Assembly (NCBI GenBank): GCA_905221615.1
Contig: CAJNDT010000946.1
Span: 184,001 to 248,000 of the forward strand
Direction: 5' to 3'
DNA length: 64,000 nucleotides
Source: Symbiodinium sp. CCMP2592
Lineage: Eukaryota; Sar; Dinophyceae; Suessiales; Symbiodiniaceae
The notes under the pieces were generated by a model, which had not been told where the DNA came from, did not search any database, and worked only from the letters and a program-made list of their open reading frames with translations. How positions within the stretch are numbered: position 1 is the first letter of the stretch; each line of letters starts with the position of its first letter. Position numbers and translations under genes: made by a program. Of this stretch, positions 10,700 through 20,780 are shown in pieces.

Positions 10700-12150
10700 A
10701 GCAGACTGTACATGATGTAAGAATAGCTCTGCTTCTTGCGGTCTATGTTATGCGCCACGATCCTGGATGTGAGCACTGTTTCTTCCGGGCCTGGCGGTTT
10801 CGTAGCATAGAGGCCTGAGTGGTTTGCAATACAGCTAGCACTATCCCCTCGTATTACGCCCCTGTGTCATTACATACGGTAGTCTACCACCCAAAACCCG
10901 ATTGCGATCGTTGCGGCCCATGTGTAAAGCCGATCGAACATGACCAATACCTGGCTCCACTGTGCACAAATCTCGGGGCATCTGAACCTGAGCAGCTTGC
11001 TCGAACAGTACGGGGGAAATCACTTACAATCAGACAGACTAGAGTTTATTAAATCTTCAATTCCTAGACCCCCCCCCAACTGCCCTTGAATGTAAACCAA
11101 ATATCTACTATTAAAGGTCATGGGGGCTCCTTCAAAGGGGGGTCCTGGTTTAGGGTTCTGCAAGGGTTACTGTAGGGGTTGCACTGACGAGCCAGACCTC
11201 CACAGTATAGGATCTAGGAGATTTTTCAGGGGGCAGGGTTTGATGTTGGGTATTAGTATTAGGGTTTAAAGTTGAAAGCTTACATCTAAATGTCGCATTC
11301 GTGGTATCTGATCGGAAATTGGTTGCATCCAAGTAAAGCAGATAGTAATAGCCTCAGCTGTATAGTATCTCTACTTCTGCACCTGATGCCCGATCGAGAG
11401 TGTAGGGTTTGAGTGCTAAACCTAAGGCTCCATGTACCCATATAGTATATGCTTTGGCCTTAAAGTGCCTATATGGGGAGGTCCCTAAACCCTAACCCTT
11501 AAACCTTATAAGCCCTAAACCCTGAGCCCTAACCCTAAACCCTGAGCCTCCTGAGCCCTAATGTTGCAAGTCACCCCAGGCATGGTAAGAAGGAGGCAGC
11601 AGTGCAGAAACTGGAGGCTCCGGTGCATCTGGGTAGTTCCAAATTATAGGGCCGGTTTTTAGTTCCCAAAATACAACAAAGACCCCAAAAGGGACCCTAA
11701 CCCACAGAATTACCCATCTGCCGTTGTGTTTTACTTGTGGTTCAGGGTGTAGGTTTCAGGGTTGCCTGGTCCAGAGTTGAGATGGGGGAAGTCCTGTAGT
11801 TGATAGTGGCCCTGATGAGGCATAACATCCATGATGTGAGGCTTTGAGAGTATTCTTGACGATTCTTCTTGTTTTTCTTTACTTCATGATTATTGTTATT
11901 GATATTATCAGTATTGTTATAAGTACCGGTAGTCTTATTCTTGTTTCCTGTCACCACTGTTATTGCGATGTTTGCTACTGTCTGCTTCTTCCCCTTGGGG
12001 CTCAAAGCTGCGGAGGTCGCCGGAGTGGGTTCCAGGGTTTTCAGGGTGACGTGGCCGTACCGACACAGGAGCTCCGCTAACTAATTGTTATAGCATGTGT
12101 ATAAACAGGTTCAAAAATTGTTTAATTTAATATAGATACATATATGGTTA
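10700..12150. other. Non-coding stretch
   Basis: Nothing coding is supported. Holds a half family A element (11424-11477), a dense run of CCCTAAA motifs at 11480-11560 and AT-rich DNA from 11840 to 12150 next to the microsatellites. Confidence 0.5.
11424..11477. mobile_element. Family A left half only
   Basis: AAGGCTCCATGTACCCATAT through GGCCTTAAAGTGCCTATATG is present, then the element stops and CCCTAAACCCTAACC follows. The right half is missing. Confidence 0.7.

Positions 12151-12234
<84 letters not shown>
12151..12234. repeat. (TC)n then (TA)n microsatellite at the retroelement 3' end
   Basis: About 26 TC units followed by about 15 TA units, directly abutting the retroelement's A14 tail (T14 on the plus strand, 12235-12248). 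Confidence 0.95.
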
Positions 12235-12243
<9 letters not shown>

Positions 12244-12281
12244 TTTTTCGCATTTCCGTGCTTTCAGTGGTCGTCCGCTGC

Positions 12282-13217
12282 CTAATTATTGTTGCACAAA
12301 ACCCGGAAAGGTCGAAAAGGTTTCGACACCGGGTGATTCCAGAACGTTGCTGGTGCGATCAATCGTGGGATCCGTCCTTTCAGAAACTCAGCCCACAACA
12401 CCTGCAACTGCTCTGGAAGAAGCAAAATAGGGTTCAATGTCACGGCTGCGTTAATCGACTCACCCCTACAACGACACCACGCAGCTTTCCAGCTATCGTG
12501 CAGGGTAAACAGTGAGCCGGGTTGGGTCACGTGACTGGACTGGGAGCGCTGAATCGCAGCATCCCAGTCAAATGAAGAAACTATATTTTCAAACTCCACT
12601 CTTGTACACTTGCAGTCACTACACGTCTGCTTTGTAGAGGTGGTAGTTCTTGGAGTCAAGCTGTCCCGAAGAGCTTGGACAATGGCAGCAAACTCCACAT
12701 CTGACCATTGCCCAAGATCCTTGTCAGAATGAATTTCCACGACCTCGCTGATCAGGAACTCAATCACCTGCTGGAACTCCTCTGGGAACAATGGGTGCTT
12801 CTCAATGGCTCGTCGCACTCGGTCCTCCAAACTGCTCGGACTGGGGTCATCGAGGATCAAATCACAGAGGCCCAGGTGTGCCTCGTTCTGCCACACGCTC
12901 CACTGTGACTCCTCTGTTTCCTCCGCGATGGCCTTGCCGATGGAGGGAGCGGCCGGCGTGTAGTTCTCAATCTCGTTGTGTCGCCGCTTCTTACTTCCAT
13001 ATCCAGGGTGTAATACCTCTTTGGCACACCGGGTGCGTTTGAGAACATGTAGACACTTTGCAGATGCACGTAGGTGATCTTCCAGGCGTCCCGTCGTCCA
13101 GAAGTTTTTCTGGCATGCTCCACAAACAGTGCCATCAATGTAGCGTCTGTACTCAGCACACCGTCCATGCACCTTGAAAAGGTGAACGGCTAAGCCAGCT
13201 CGCTTGGCGAATGCCAA
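12282..13217 (-). CDS. Retrotransposon ORF2, C-terminal zinc-finger segment (frame 3)
   Basis: Final part of ORF2, read in a third frame and ending at TAG (12282-12284). It carries the His half of a first zinc finger (LAVHLFKVH), whose CRQC half lies in the preceding frame, and a complete second C2H-type finger (CGACQKNF then DHLRASAKC). The rest, about 240 residues, has an acidic middle (SLEDRVRRAIEKHPLFPEEF) and no known domain. The apparent start is not an ATG and is only a frame continuation. Zinc fingers after the reverse transcriptase in LINEs are thought to bind nucleic acid during target-primed insertion. Confidence 0.75.
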   Translation of the reverse strand: MAFAKRAGLAVHLFKVHGRCAEYRRYIDGTVCGACQKNFWTTGRLEDHLRASAKCLHVLKRTRCAKEVLHPGYGSKKRRHNEIENYTPAAPSIGKAIAEETEESQWSVWQNEAHLGLCDLILDDPSPSSLEDRVRRAIEKHPLFPEEFQQVIEFLISEVVEIHSDKDLGQWSDVEFAAIVQALRDSLTPRTTTSTKQTCSDCKCTRVEFENIVSSFDWDAAIQRSQSSHVTQPGSLFTLHDSWKAAWCRCRGESINAAVTLNPILLLPEQLQVLWAEFLKGRIPRLIAPATFWNHPVSKPFRPFRVLCNNN

Positions 13218-14860
13218 TTATCGCACTGCCGGCAGAGCCACTCCACAGGGGTGGTCTTGGTCTCGGGCACTACATCGAGCGTCCGGTGTAGTCGCCAGTG
13301 GCACACATCAACCGCAGCCTGCTCCTTGTAGGCCACAAAGTCTTCGCCAAGTCGCTTTCGGACCAGGCGCTTGATCCGCTCAGGCTGTTCTCTGAACACT
13401 CGCCACCATGCGGGCCATTCCTGAACCGTAACACTGGGCCAGTCTTGTGCATGTCCTTTTACCAGCCAGTGCAGGTCATCAACGATCACCGCTCTCCAAG
13501 TACCTTCGCCCTGTATCATCGCCCATAGGGGCGCAGGCCCATTTCGAGCAAGGGCACTGAGGGTCGATAGTCGCGATCTCCTTGCAAAGAATTCCAAAGG
13601 CCAGCACCCCGTGGCCCAATGGACAAAGGGGATCGGGATCTTCCAAACCTCCTCTATCGGCTTGAGGCGGCAAAGAAGGCGCCTCACAATTCTAGAAAAT
13701 CCATCGCAAAGCTGTCCCCATACTTTACCACTTGGTATCCACAACTCCAAATTGTGGTAGGTGGACACAACCGCGCTCTGGAAGAGGGCCGTGCGAGTCG
13801 AAAGCTGCAGGCTGCGGTTTTGCAGCAGTAGGTGTTTGGCCGCCTCATACGCCGCACTGGCGAGCGCAGTGCGGTGTCTCTGCTCCTGGCGAAGGGAAGC
13901 CCGAGCATCCAAACTGGCTCCGAGATGCTTGTAGAACGGGACAATGTGGATGTACTCATTCAACTCGGGCAAGTAGAGTTTGGACACACCATCCGCAAAG
14001 AAATCCCTGCGGGCCTTGCCCGCACCAGGACCACGAAGGCTCAGAATCATACTGGTTTTGTGCCTTTTCAGGTTGGGGTCAAGGCCGTGGGTGCGAAAGA
14101 CCGAGAGGACGATCGTAGTGACTCTCCTCGCCTTCTGCAGTAATGCCATAGTGTTGTCTCCCTCCAAGACATAGGCAGAGTCGTCTGCCCATGTGGAGTC
14201 CATCATGGCCTCCGGACTGCCCTCGCTGCCATCACCAAAGGGTCCGACAGAGGGGTCGTAAGGCATCTGCAGATCGATCTCCTCCCCAACCAGACATTCC
14301 TGGATACGGTGTAAGATCCTGGAATAAAGGAATGCAAAGATGCAGTCCGCCCACGAGGCGCCAGGTCGGGAGCCAGCCGCTGCTTCGCAGACCTTATTTC
14401 CGTCCGCAAACCGTGTGCAAAACCAGGTGAATCTGTGGAAGTCCCGGATCGCAGTTTGGACCGGGTCCGAGACCGATGCATGTTGGAGCATCCCTCCTTC
14501 TTGAATGAGTTGCCTCATCTCCTCAATGTCTTCCCCATCAAGCCCGAATCTGTGGAAGAGTTGCTCAACACCCTTGTCTGTTCTGAGGTCCCCGACAATG
14601 AGCTCTCTAACAATACGGTAGTAAGCAGCTCTGGTATCAATGAACAAGACAGCGGCATTCTTGCCCTGGGAGGCGCATTTTCTGAGGTGCTGCACTACAT
14701 AGAGGGACGGGTACATCACCGGCATTCCAGCCCTGGAGCCACAATGTAGTGGGTGTAGGATCCCCTGGAAGGCTCCCTCTACCTTCCTTCTCATCGCCCG
14801 ATGTAGCGCTTTGCCCGCAAAGCTGGACACATATAGGCTCCGATGGTTCTCCGGAGGCAC
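13190..14860 (-). CDS. Retrotransposon ORF2, reverse transcriptase core (frame 2)
   Basis: Holds most RT motifs: NHRSLYVSSFAGKALHR (block 2), VLFIDTRAAYYRI with the first catalytic Asp (block A, near 14650), GSRPGASWADCIFAFLYSR (block B), WADDSAYV with the catalytic Asp pair (block C, about 14173-14193), GLDPNLKRHKTSMIL (block D) and VPFYKHLGASLD (block E). Trp precedes ADD where Tyr or Phe is usual. The listed right end is a GTG, not a true start; the frame continues ORF2 after a one-base shift. A thumb and connection region of about 300 residues follows, ending in CRQC, the first half of a zinc finger, before a stop at 13190. Confidence 0.85.
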   Translation of the reverse strand: MPPENHRSLYVSSFAGKALHRAMRRKVEGAFQGILHPLHCGSRAGMPVMYPSLYVVQHLRKCASQGKNAAVLFIDTRAAYYRIVRELIVGDLRTDKGVEQLFHRFGLDGEDIEEMRQLIQEGGMLQHASVSDPVQTAIRDFHRFTWFCTRFADGNKVCEAAAGSRPGASWADCIFAFLYSRILHRIQECLVGEEIDLQMPYDPSVGPFGDGSEGSPEAMMDSTWADDSAYVLEGDNTMALLQKARRVTTIVLSVFRTHGLDPNLKRHKTSMILSLRGPGAGKARRDFFADGVSKLYLPELNEYIHIVPFYKHLGASLDARASLRQEQRHRTALASAAYEAAKHLLLQNRSLQLSTRTALFQSAVVSTYHNLELWIPSGKVWGQLCDGFSRIVRRLLCRLKPIEEVWKIPIPFVHWATGCWPLEFFARRSRLSTLSALARNGPAPLWAMIQGEGTWRAVIVDDLHWLVKGHAQDWPSVTVQEWPAWWRVFREQPERIKRLVRKRLGEDFVAYKEQAAVDVCHWRLHRTLDVVPETKTTPVEWLCRQCDNWHSPSELA

Positions 14861-17800
14861 TGTTGTCCACTTTGTTTGAAGGCCTCATAGAGGATGCCCC
14901 CTCTCCACTGTATTGGCTGCCGTCCATTTAGAAGGGCTTTGATGTAGAGGGGATGGAGTAGGGCTGCGAGTGCTGCTGGGCACTTTCGAAAGATATCACT
15001 GGGAAGCTGATCCAATCCAGGGGACTTGCCAGCCTTAAGGTTGGTGTCCCTGAAAACCGCCTCAATGTCCCTGACAGTAGGCAAGTCAGGCCATTGCCAC
15101 TCCATGCATCTCTCTTCACACCATCTGCTGGACTTCAGAAGGAATTGTTCGGTACTCATCACCGTTCCTGCTTCCTGCTCCCCAAAGTGCTCCAGCCAGA
15201 TATCATCACGGTCAGCAGCATTCTGTGCTTCGTGGTCACCGCGTTTGTTGAGGAGGCGCGGTAAAGCACGACCAAAAGGCCGTTTGGATCTGGCTCCCAT
15301 GCCAGCCTTCTTGGCTCTTTGCATCACCGCCGCCGCACTCTGATGGCCTTCCTTGGCCACACTTTGCAGGAATGCATCCTTGGCGCTTGCAATGAGTCGC
15401 CTGATACGACCAGTGGCATACCTGATCGCAGCAGCAATGATCTCATACAGGAGCCCCTGTTTACGGCAACTATGCTGTTGGTCAAGGGGTTCGGCCGCCT
15501 TCCACGCCAGAAAGGCGTGCTCCCGTAGGCGAGCCCACAAGGTTCTTCTTTGTCGGGTTCTCCATCGTAGAAGATTTTTCTTCTGGCGTAGGCTCCAAAC
15601 CTCATCAGGAATGAAAGAAGCCCGTCCAAAAGCTTGAGGTTGGCCACAATGCTGGTGCAAAGCGTTGGTGATGTGCTGTTGGAGGAGATGGTAGTGCTGA
15701 TCAGGGTGCACATCCCATTGTGGCTGGACAAAGTCTCCACAGGCCTCAAGGAAAAGTTGGCGTCCCTCATCCGTGTCGAGCTTCTCAATGTTGAACTTGG
15801 TCCTGACGAGTCTTGGGCGGTCTCCACCCCCAGGTAGAAGTCCTTGCATTTCCAGAACTGCTGCACGGTGATCATCATTTGGGCTGCCATTGTCAATGGA
15901 GGCACTGGTACTACTAACAGCCTCTGTGATCCGAGCACGGCCTCCCAATCCCAAGTAATCAATGCGGCTTTCTTGTCCCAGTAAGTGGGTAAAAGTCGCA
16001 GTGGGTCCTTCATGAAGCTCGGAAAATGTGGCTGGGATCCAGGCCCCACAATTGCCAAAGATCTCAGCAAGCTTCACCCCTGCAACGTCCGGGTCCCCAT
16101 GGCGTAGGTCTCCAGTCACATGTGGCACCTCCGGAGGGACCCGGCCATTCAAGTCCAAGCCACATACGAAGAGGGCAACATTGCGGAGCCGCTCACAAAC
16201 CTCAGAGAGACGCTGCAAAAAGTCGTCTCGCTCCTTTGGCTTGGTGGAATGTGGGCAATGTCCCGACACAAGTCCAATTCTATCCTTTCCACAGGCAATC
16301 ACCAATGCAATCATCCTGGGTTCCTCATGTATCATCATGATGTTCTCTTCCTGGGGCCGATGCTCCTTTCCATTCACCCGGAGGTAGCCACCGCTTCTTC
16401 GCAACCACACCGCCACGCCCCAGTGCTTCGCCGCATCCGTGGCCAAGCGGTAGTAGTGTTTGCCACAACAGTAGCCGCCACCTTGCTTGGTTTCCTGGAG
16501 GAAGGCAACATCAATTTGCTGTTCCAGGAGTTGTTCTTCCATGTACTGGTGTAGGCCACCCAGTCCTTGGACATTCAAAGTACAGACACGAAGATGGAAA
16601 TGGCGCAACTCCTCATCATCATTGGAAGCCCCCGTGGCCCCACTGACAGGAATCAACTGACCAGCAGATATGGTTGATGGTGGATAGGCTTCCTCATTCC
16701 AACACAAACCACCAGACTCCATCCATAGTGCTCCAGTGCGGCGTGCCGCCAGTTCAACTCCAACCCACGCCAAATTGCTGCTGAGGAATGCTCGGACAGC
16801 TTGTCGGGGGGGTTCCGCGAACTGGTGCTTTCCCTTCATCGAAGACTTCGCGACGCAGTCCGCAAGTTCATTCCAACACTGGCCGGAGTGGCCTTTCACA
16901 TGCGAGATGGACAAATAGGTGCCGTCCATCTGCTGTATCATCAACTCCAGGTCTCTCGTCTTCGCTCCCAGCTCGTTGATTGGAGACCACTGGCCTGTTG
17001 TGGCCCATCCAGCAGCTAAACAATCAACGAAAAGCTGGCAGTTCAGGGAGGGGAAGAGCGCTCTCGCCTGCACAATCCAAAGGAGGGCGGTTGCTAACGC
17101 GACCTGTTCTGCATGAAGTGCAGGCGGACTCAGAGCTTGCCACTCTGACTCTGCATTGCCCAGGATTTGGCCACCAATGACACCAAGGAGCGCTGTGGCA
17201 GCTCCAACCTTCAGGAGAAGCACCACAGCATATCCACTTCGGTTCGTGGCCAGGTGTGCAGAGCCATCGGTATACACATGTATCTCACCTTTACACGTGA
17301 AGAGGTCTGGCAGGAGGTCAGACCAGTGAACAGTATCCTTGACTGCCTCAGCTGCTGCAGGATGTAGTTGGGTCTGGTCAAAGTCCCATTTCATCCAGGT
17401 CGGGCTCCACGGACAGAAAAGGTGTCGCAAGTCCTCGTAGGAGTGGGGCCACTGTAGCACGGTGCGGGTGAGGTCGTACCGGGGGGCCTCGATCAAGTCG
17501 CCCAGTTGGATGGTGGTAGTAGCGCCCTCTGCATTCGATCGCCTTGGTGAACGGCTGCGATTCACCGGTCGGGGTGGTGGAGGTCCGCGCGGGGCATCAT
17601 CACTGGGTGGGGATGGTGTGGTGAACTCGCTAGACTCCGGAAGGGCATCATGGCCCTCAGAGCTGTCATCCATGTCATCGTCCTCCTCGTTGTTTCCATC
17701 CGAGCCAGAGGACCGATGAGAATTTGGAGTGGGCGTAAGCTCACTGGTCTCCTTCATAAAGAAGTTGAGGGTTTCACCATCTTGAACTCGTAGTACCTCT

Positions 17801-19431
17801 GGATCATTGGTGCTTTCCCCTCCCTCAACGACTATAGTCCAGCCTTCAACGTTGGGGGCTTGAATTCCTTGCAGGTACTCAACCGTGTTGAAGTACTGAC
17901 CAGGGAGCCAAACCCATTGCGGGAAAAATCCAAGTCCACGTATATCAAGGAATGCCACCACTGCTTCCGGGTCATCTTCCTTGGTACTTCGAGGTCCCGG
18001 GTGGACTGCAATCTGGGTAGCAACCATCCGCCCTGCGTGGCAAAGCGACTCTGCCGGTCTTGACGGTGAGGAAGTCCAACATTGACCAGGCGGGTACCCC
18101 ATGAGCTGCTCAGCCAGCGTGGTTCGATGCTCTTCCGCACCAGGCAAGTCCTCATAGACAAGTTGGTCCTCTGGGCTCTGGTAGACAACATGCCGACTGT
18201 GGTCTCCTGTCGGTATCCCCGCTCTCGGTGACCACCAAAGCGGGTCCTCAAGTCTCGGGTGGATCAGACCCTCCCAGTCACAAGGCTCATCGCGGTAGAC
18301 AGTCTTTATGACACCACCCTGCACTGGATCACGGGGTTGGTCATCCAGGCGTTGCAAACCTCCGAAGGCATAAAAGTCGACCGAGTTCTCGTCCTCCGTA
18401 GGCACCTGTCCTTTCACTGCATTCCTGGTCAATGCACCTTCAATGTAGAAAGGGAAGGCATGTCCTCCAATGGCACGGTTGTCGATCACCAGCACAGATT
18501 TTCCGACTGCTGGGATCCAGGCTGGGATCGCTACACAACTCCCATAATATGGCCCAATTTGGGGGGTCGTGGCAATGTAGGATTCCGCCCAATCTGGCAT
18601 TTCAGTGCTGGTGCCCTTCACCGCATCGCAGAACCGTTGTATTGACATCGGGAAAGCAATCCCAATATCCAAGGCCTCAGCAGCAAAGAAGGGCGATGCG
18701 ACCCAGACCGATATGTGGGTGGCTCTTCTGTCCTCAGCCGTAAGGGGAGCAGGCCCCAAATCTTCCCTGAAGGCTGATGTCTCAAGCTGGTCCGGGGCCG
18801 TCTCGCCTGCAGAGTGGTACAGCGGTCTTTGATTCAGCCATCTCGCTTCCGCCTGTAGTAGTTGCTCTCGTTCTGTGAGTTGTCCAGCCATCCAGAGCTC
18901 CAAATCTGTAGCACGGGGAACAGGGGTTAAGGCCATTTCGTTGACGATTGGTTGGCCTCTTGCTTCCGTGGCAGTGTGGCGATTGCCGGTTGCTCCACCC
19001 ACCGTCAGTGCTTGGAAGGCCAAAATCACTTTCAGATTGGTACCAGCAGCAAGTCGCCTCGTGGGCCCTCTCATTTGTGACTGCTTGCACGCTGCAGTTG
19101 CAAGGAGCAACCCGAGCGCACATAGCTGGATCAAGTGCAGGCTGCCCACCCATCCCCATGATGGGCCCTGGCAGAGTAGGCTCATAGCAATAATGGCTGC
19201 ATATCGCCACCACACATGCTCAGCAGAACATTCTGTATCTTTGCTCTCCACTTGAATGGCTGGGGCAAGCCGGACGTGGCCTCCCGAAGGGCCGTGCCGC
19301 TTGCTCAACTTTCGGGTAGCGTCCCTGCTGAGGTGCCGGAGACGGCTGTGGGCCACCCAAGGTCCATCATCCTTAATCCAATCCGGCAGCTCTTCACGAT
19401 GGGAAGCTCCAAAAACGTCTGGGGCTGCCAT
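14791..19431 (-). CDS. Retrotransposon ORF2: RNase H, AP endonuclease, RT start (frame 1)
   Basis: 1,546 codons from the first ATG after ORF1 (MAAPDVFGASHREE). Residues 1-700: no known domain, a hydrophobic stretch near 75-112 and an acidic Ser-rich linker before SRSPRR. Residues about 715-850: RNase H with YTDGSA, HAEQVAL, FVDCLAAG and HVKGHSG...NELADC, so the acidic residues and His are all present. Residues about 945-1190: endonuclease/exonuclease/phosphatase fold with LNVQGL, LQETK, GLDLNGR, SRIDYLGL and NDDHRA, catalytically complete. From about 1455: RT block 1 (KAGKSPGLDQLPSDIFR, WRGGILYEAFK). The frame then runs into a stop at 14791; a minus-one shift near 14885 restores RT. The same frame is open upstream through ORF1. 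Confidence 0.85.
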   Translation of the reverse strand: MAAPDVFGASHREELPDWIKDDGPWVAHSRLRHLSRDATRKLSKRHGPSGGHVRLAPAIQVESKDTECSAEHVWWRYAAIIAMSLLCQGPSWGWVGSLHLIQLCALGLLLATAACKQSQMRGPTRRLAAGTNLKVILAFQALTVGGATGNRHTATEARGQPIVNEMALTPVPRATDLELWMAGQLTEREQLLQAEARWLNQRPLYHSAGETAPDQLETSAFREDLGPAPLTAEDRRATHISVWVASPFFAAEALDIGIAFPMSIQRFCDAVKGTSTEMPDWAESYIATTPQIGPYYGSCVAIPAWIPAVGKSVLVIDNRAIGGHAFPFYIEGALTRNAVKGQVPTEDENSVDFYAFGGLQRLDDQPRDPVQGGVIKTVYRDEPCDWEGLIHPRLEDPLWWSPRAGIPTGDHSRHVVYQSPEDQLVYEDLPGAEEHRTTLAEQLMGYPPGQCWTSSPSRPAESLCHAGRMVATQIAVHPGPRSTKEDDPEAVVAFLDIRGLGFFPQWVWLPGQYFNTVEYLQGIQAPNVEGWTIVVEGGESTNDPEVLRVQDGETLNFFMKETSELTPTPNSHRSSGSDGNNEEDDDMDDSSEGHDALPESSEFTTPSPPSDDAPRGPPPPRPVNRSRSPRRSNAEGATTTIQLGDLIEAPRYDLTRTVLQWPHSYEDLRHLFCPWSPTWMKWDFDQTQLHPAAAEAVKDTVHWSDLLPDLFTCKGEIHVYTDGSAHLATNRSGYAVVLLLKVGAATALLGVIGGQILGNAESEWQALSPPALHAEQVALATALLWIVQARALFPSLNCQLFVDCLAAGWATTGQWSPINELGAKTRDLELMIQQMDGTYLSISHVKGHSGQCWNELADCVAKSSMKGKHQFAEPPRQAVRAFLSSNLAWVGVELAARRTGALWMESGGLCWNEEAYPPSTISAGQLIPVSGATGASNDDEELRHFHLRVCTLNVQGLGGLHQYMEEQLLEQQIDVAFLQETKQGGGYCCGKHYYRLATDAAKHWGVAVWLRRSGGYLRVNGKEHRPQEENIMMIHEEPRMIALVIACGKDRIGLVSGHCPHSTKPKERDDFLQRLSEVCERLRNVALFVCGLDLNGRVPPEVPHVTGDLRHGDPDVAGVKLAEIFGNCGAWIPATFSELHEGPTATFTHLLGQESRIDYLGLGGRARITEAVSSTSASIDNGSPNDDHRAAVLEMQGLLPGGGDRPRLVRTKFNIEKLDTDEGRQLFLEACGDFVQPQWDVHPDQHYHLLQQHITNALHQHCGQPQAFGRASFIPDEVWSLRQKKNLLRWRTRQRRTLWARLREHAFLAWKAAEPLDQQHSCRKQGLLYEIIAAAIRYATGRIRRLIASAKDAFLQSVAKEGHQSAAAVMQRAKKAGMGARSKRPFGRALPRLLNKRGDHEAQNAADRDDIWLEHFGEQEAGTVMSTEQFLLKSSRWCEERCMEWQWPDLPTVRDIEAVFRDTNLKAGKSPGLDQLPSDIFRKCPAALAALLHPLYIKALLNGRQPIQWRGGILYEAFKQSGQQCLRRTIGAYMCPALRAKRYIGR

Positions 19432-19640
19432 ACCAAACAGCCATTCAACCCACTCATCTTCCTTCAGGACGGACCGAAAAAGCCCGAAGGGGTAGATGTC
19501 TGTATCTTCCTGTTGCCAATGTAAGATGCGAACAGGACTCCAAAAGGGATTGGGAGTGGTCCAAGCCGTGGACACTCCAGCAGGAACAGACCGAAAAGGT
19601 CCTGCATATTCATATGTTCGGCCACAAAGGCCTTCGCAGG

Positions 19641-20780
19641 CTACTCCGCGTTTTCCTGCTCGGGACCATTGGCCAACTCTGCAATGCGGATGTTCTCGTC
19701 CTCGGAGTCGTCTTCCTCGATCTCGTGGATCTTCTGCATCGCTTCGGCACGTCTCTCCGCGAGCCTGCGGGATAATGGGGTGCCCGACTGTTTGGCAATC
19801 GTAGGTCGCCTGCCCATGTACTTGATCGGCGTACGGGTCGAGGACCTTGACTTGGACCTGGGCTCCCTGGTAGAAGGTGGCGAGGGCAACAGGTTGTTCG
19901 TGGAGGGAGACATCATGTACGGGTCCCTGTGGATCTGCTCGTTGCCAGCAGTCGCCGTATCCACCTCCATAGCTGCAGTTGCCCGTGTAGGAGCCAAGGA
20001 TGGCGCAGGTGGGGTCCGAGGTGCAGGGGCTGAGGCCCGCCTGTCGGGGGTCTTCGGGCACTCTTGCCGATGGCCATGCTCCTCGAGCACTGCGAGGATA
20101 GTCTGTCGGGCACCCTCCTTCGTCATCTCCTCCTTCTTGCACGCTTCGAAGAGGATCTCCGCCAAGTCGGGCTCCTTGTCTTTCTTGGGCGGCTGGAGTA
20201 GTTTGCGCAACTCGTCGATCGCCTCCATGTCCGAAGTTGGTACATCCTTGGTCACCTTCTTGGTCTGGAACATGGTATCCTTGAGCTCTGCAAGGGCCGC
20301 CTCCTTGTTCGCCAAGCTCTCCTCGATGACCTCTGCCATCCGCTCCTTCTTCTCCTTGTATCGGCGTCGTTCCGTCAGGTAGGACTCTTGGAGGTTCTGT
20401 TGGAAGAGCTCCCACTTTGCATCCAGGTTCTTGTCCTCCTCCTCTGCTCGGCGTATCTTCGTCACCGCCCTTCGCAGGCCATTGAGGACTTTCTGGACAC
20501 CAGTGACATAATAGCCAGCAGTGGGGTTCTCCTCCTCGTCCACCACCACAGTCTGCACTGCCCGGCCATCTTTGTCCTTCCGGGCGAGTGACATCTCCTC
20601 GAACGACGGGAAGGCCGAGGTCGAAGAAGGCGGTTGCTCCCACTCTTTCTCTGCTCTGGCCCCGCGAGGTTTCTGCTTGCCAGATCCCTTCGGCCATTGC
20701 CACCCTCCATACTGTGAGGAGGAGGATCTCCAGTCCGAGCCCGAGCCATAATCGTTGCCCCATTGGCTCTTGCGTCCCAT
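19641..20780 (-). CDS. Retrotransposon ORF1, coiled-coil protein
   Basis: 379 residues from ATG 20780 (MGRKSQWGNDYGSG) to TAG at 19641; the frame is open a further 60 codons upstream without an ATG. After a Gly/Ser/Trp-rich head comes a highly charged helical stretch (about residues 75-200, including RRRYKEKKERMAEVIEES) that looks like a coiled coil, then a Pro/Ser/Arg-rich linker (TREPRSKSRSSTRTP) and an acidic tail. No RRM or CCHC knuckle is seen. In LINEs such ORF1 proteins bind element RNA as multimers. ORF2's first ATG lies 210 nt downstream. Confidence 0.75.
   Translation of the reverse strand: MGRKSQWGNDYGSGSDWRSSSSQYGGWQWPKGSGKQKPRGARAEKEWEQPPSSTSAFPSFEEMSLARKDKDGRAVQTVVVDEEENPTAGYYVTGVQKVLNGLRRAVTKIRRAEEEDKNLDAKWELFQQNLQESYLTERRRYKEKKERMAEVIEESLANKEAALAELKDTMFQTKKVTKDVPTSDMEAIDELRKLLQPPKKDKEPDLAEILFEACKKEEMTKEGARQTILAVLEEHGHRQECPKTPDRRASAPAPRTPPAPSLAPTRATAAMEVDTATAGNEQIHRDPYMMSPSTNNLLPSPPSTREPRSKSRSSTRTPIKYMGRRPTIAKQSGTPLSRRLAERRAEAMQKIHEIEEDDSEDENIRIAELANGPEQENAE

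Noticed and set aside
19669-20382. 237-codon plus-strand frame opposite ORF1
   Set aside because: Shadow of the charged, GC-rich ORF1 on the other strand; no independent domain or coding signature.
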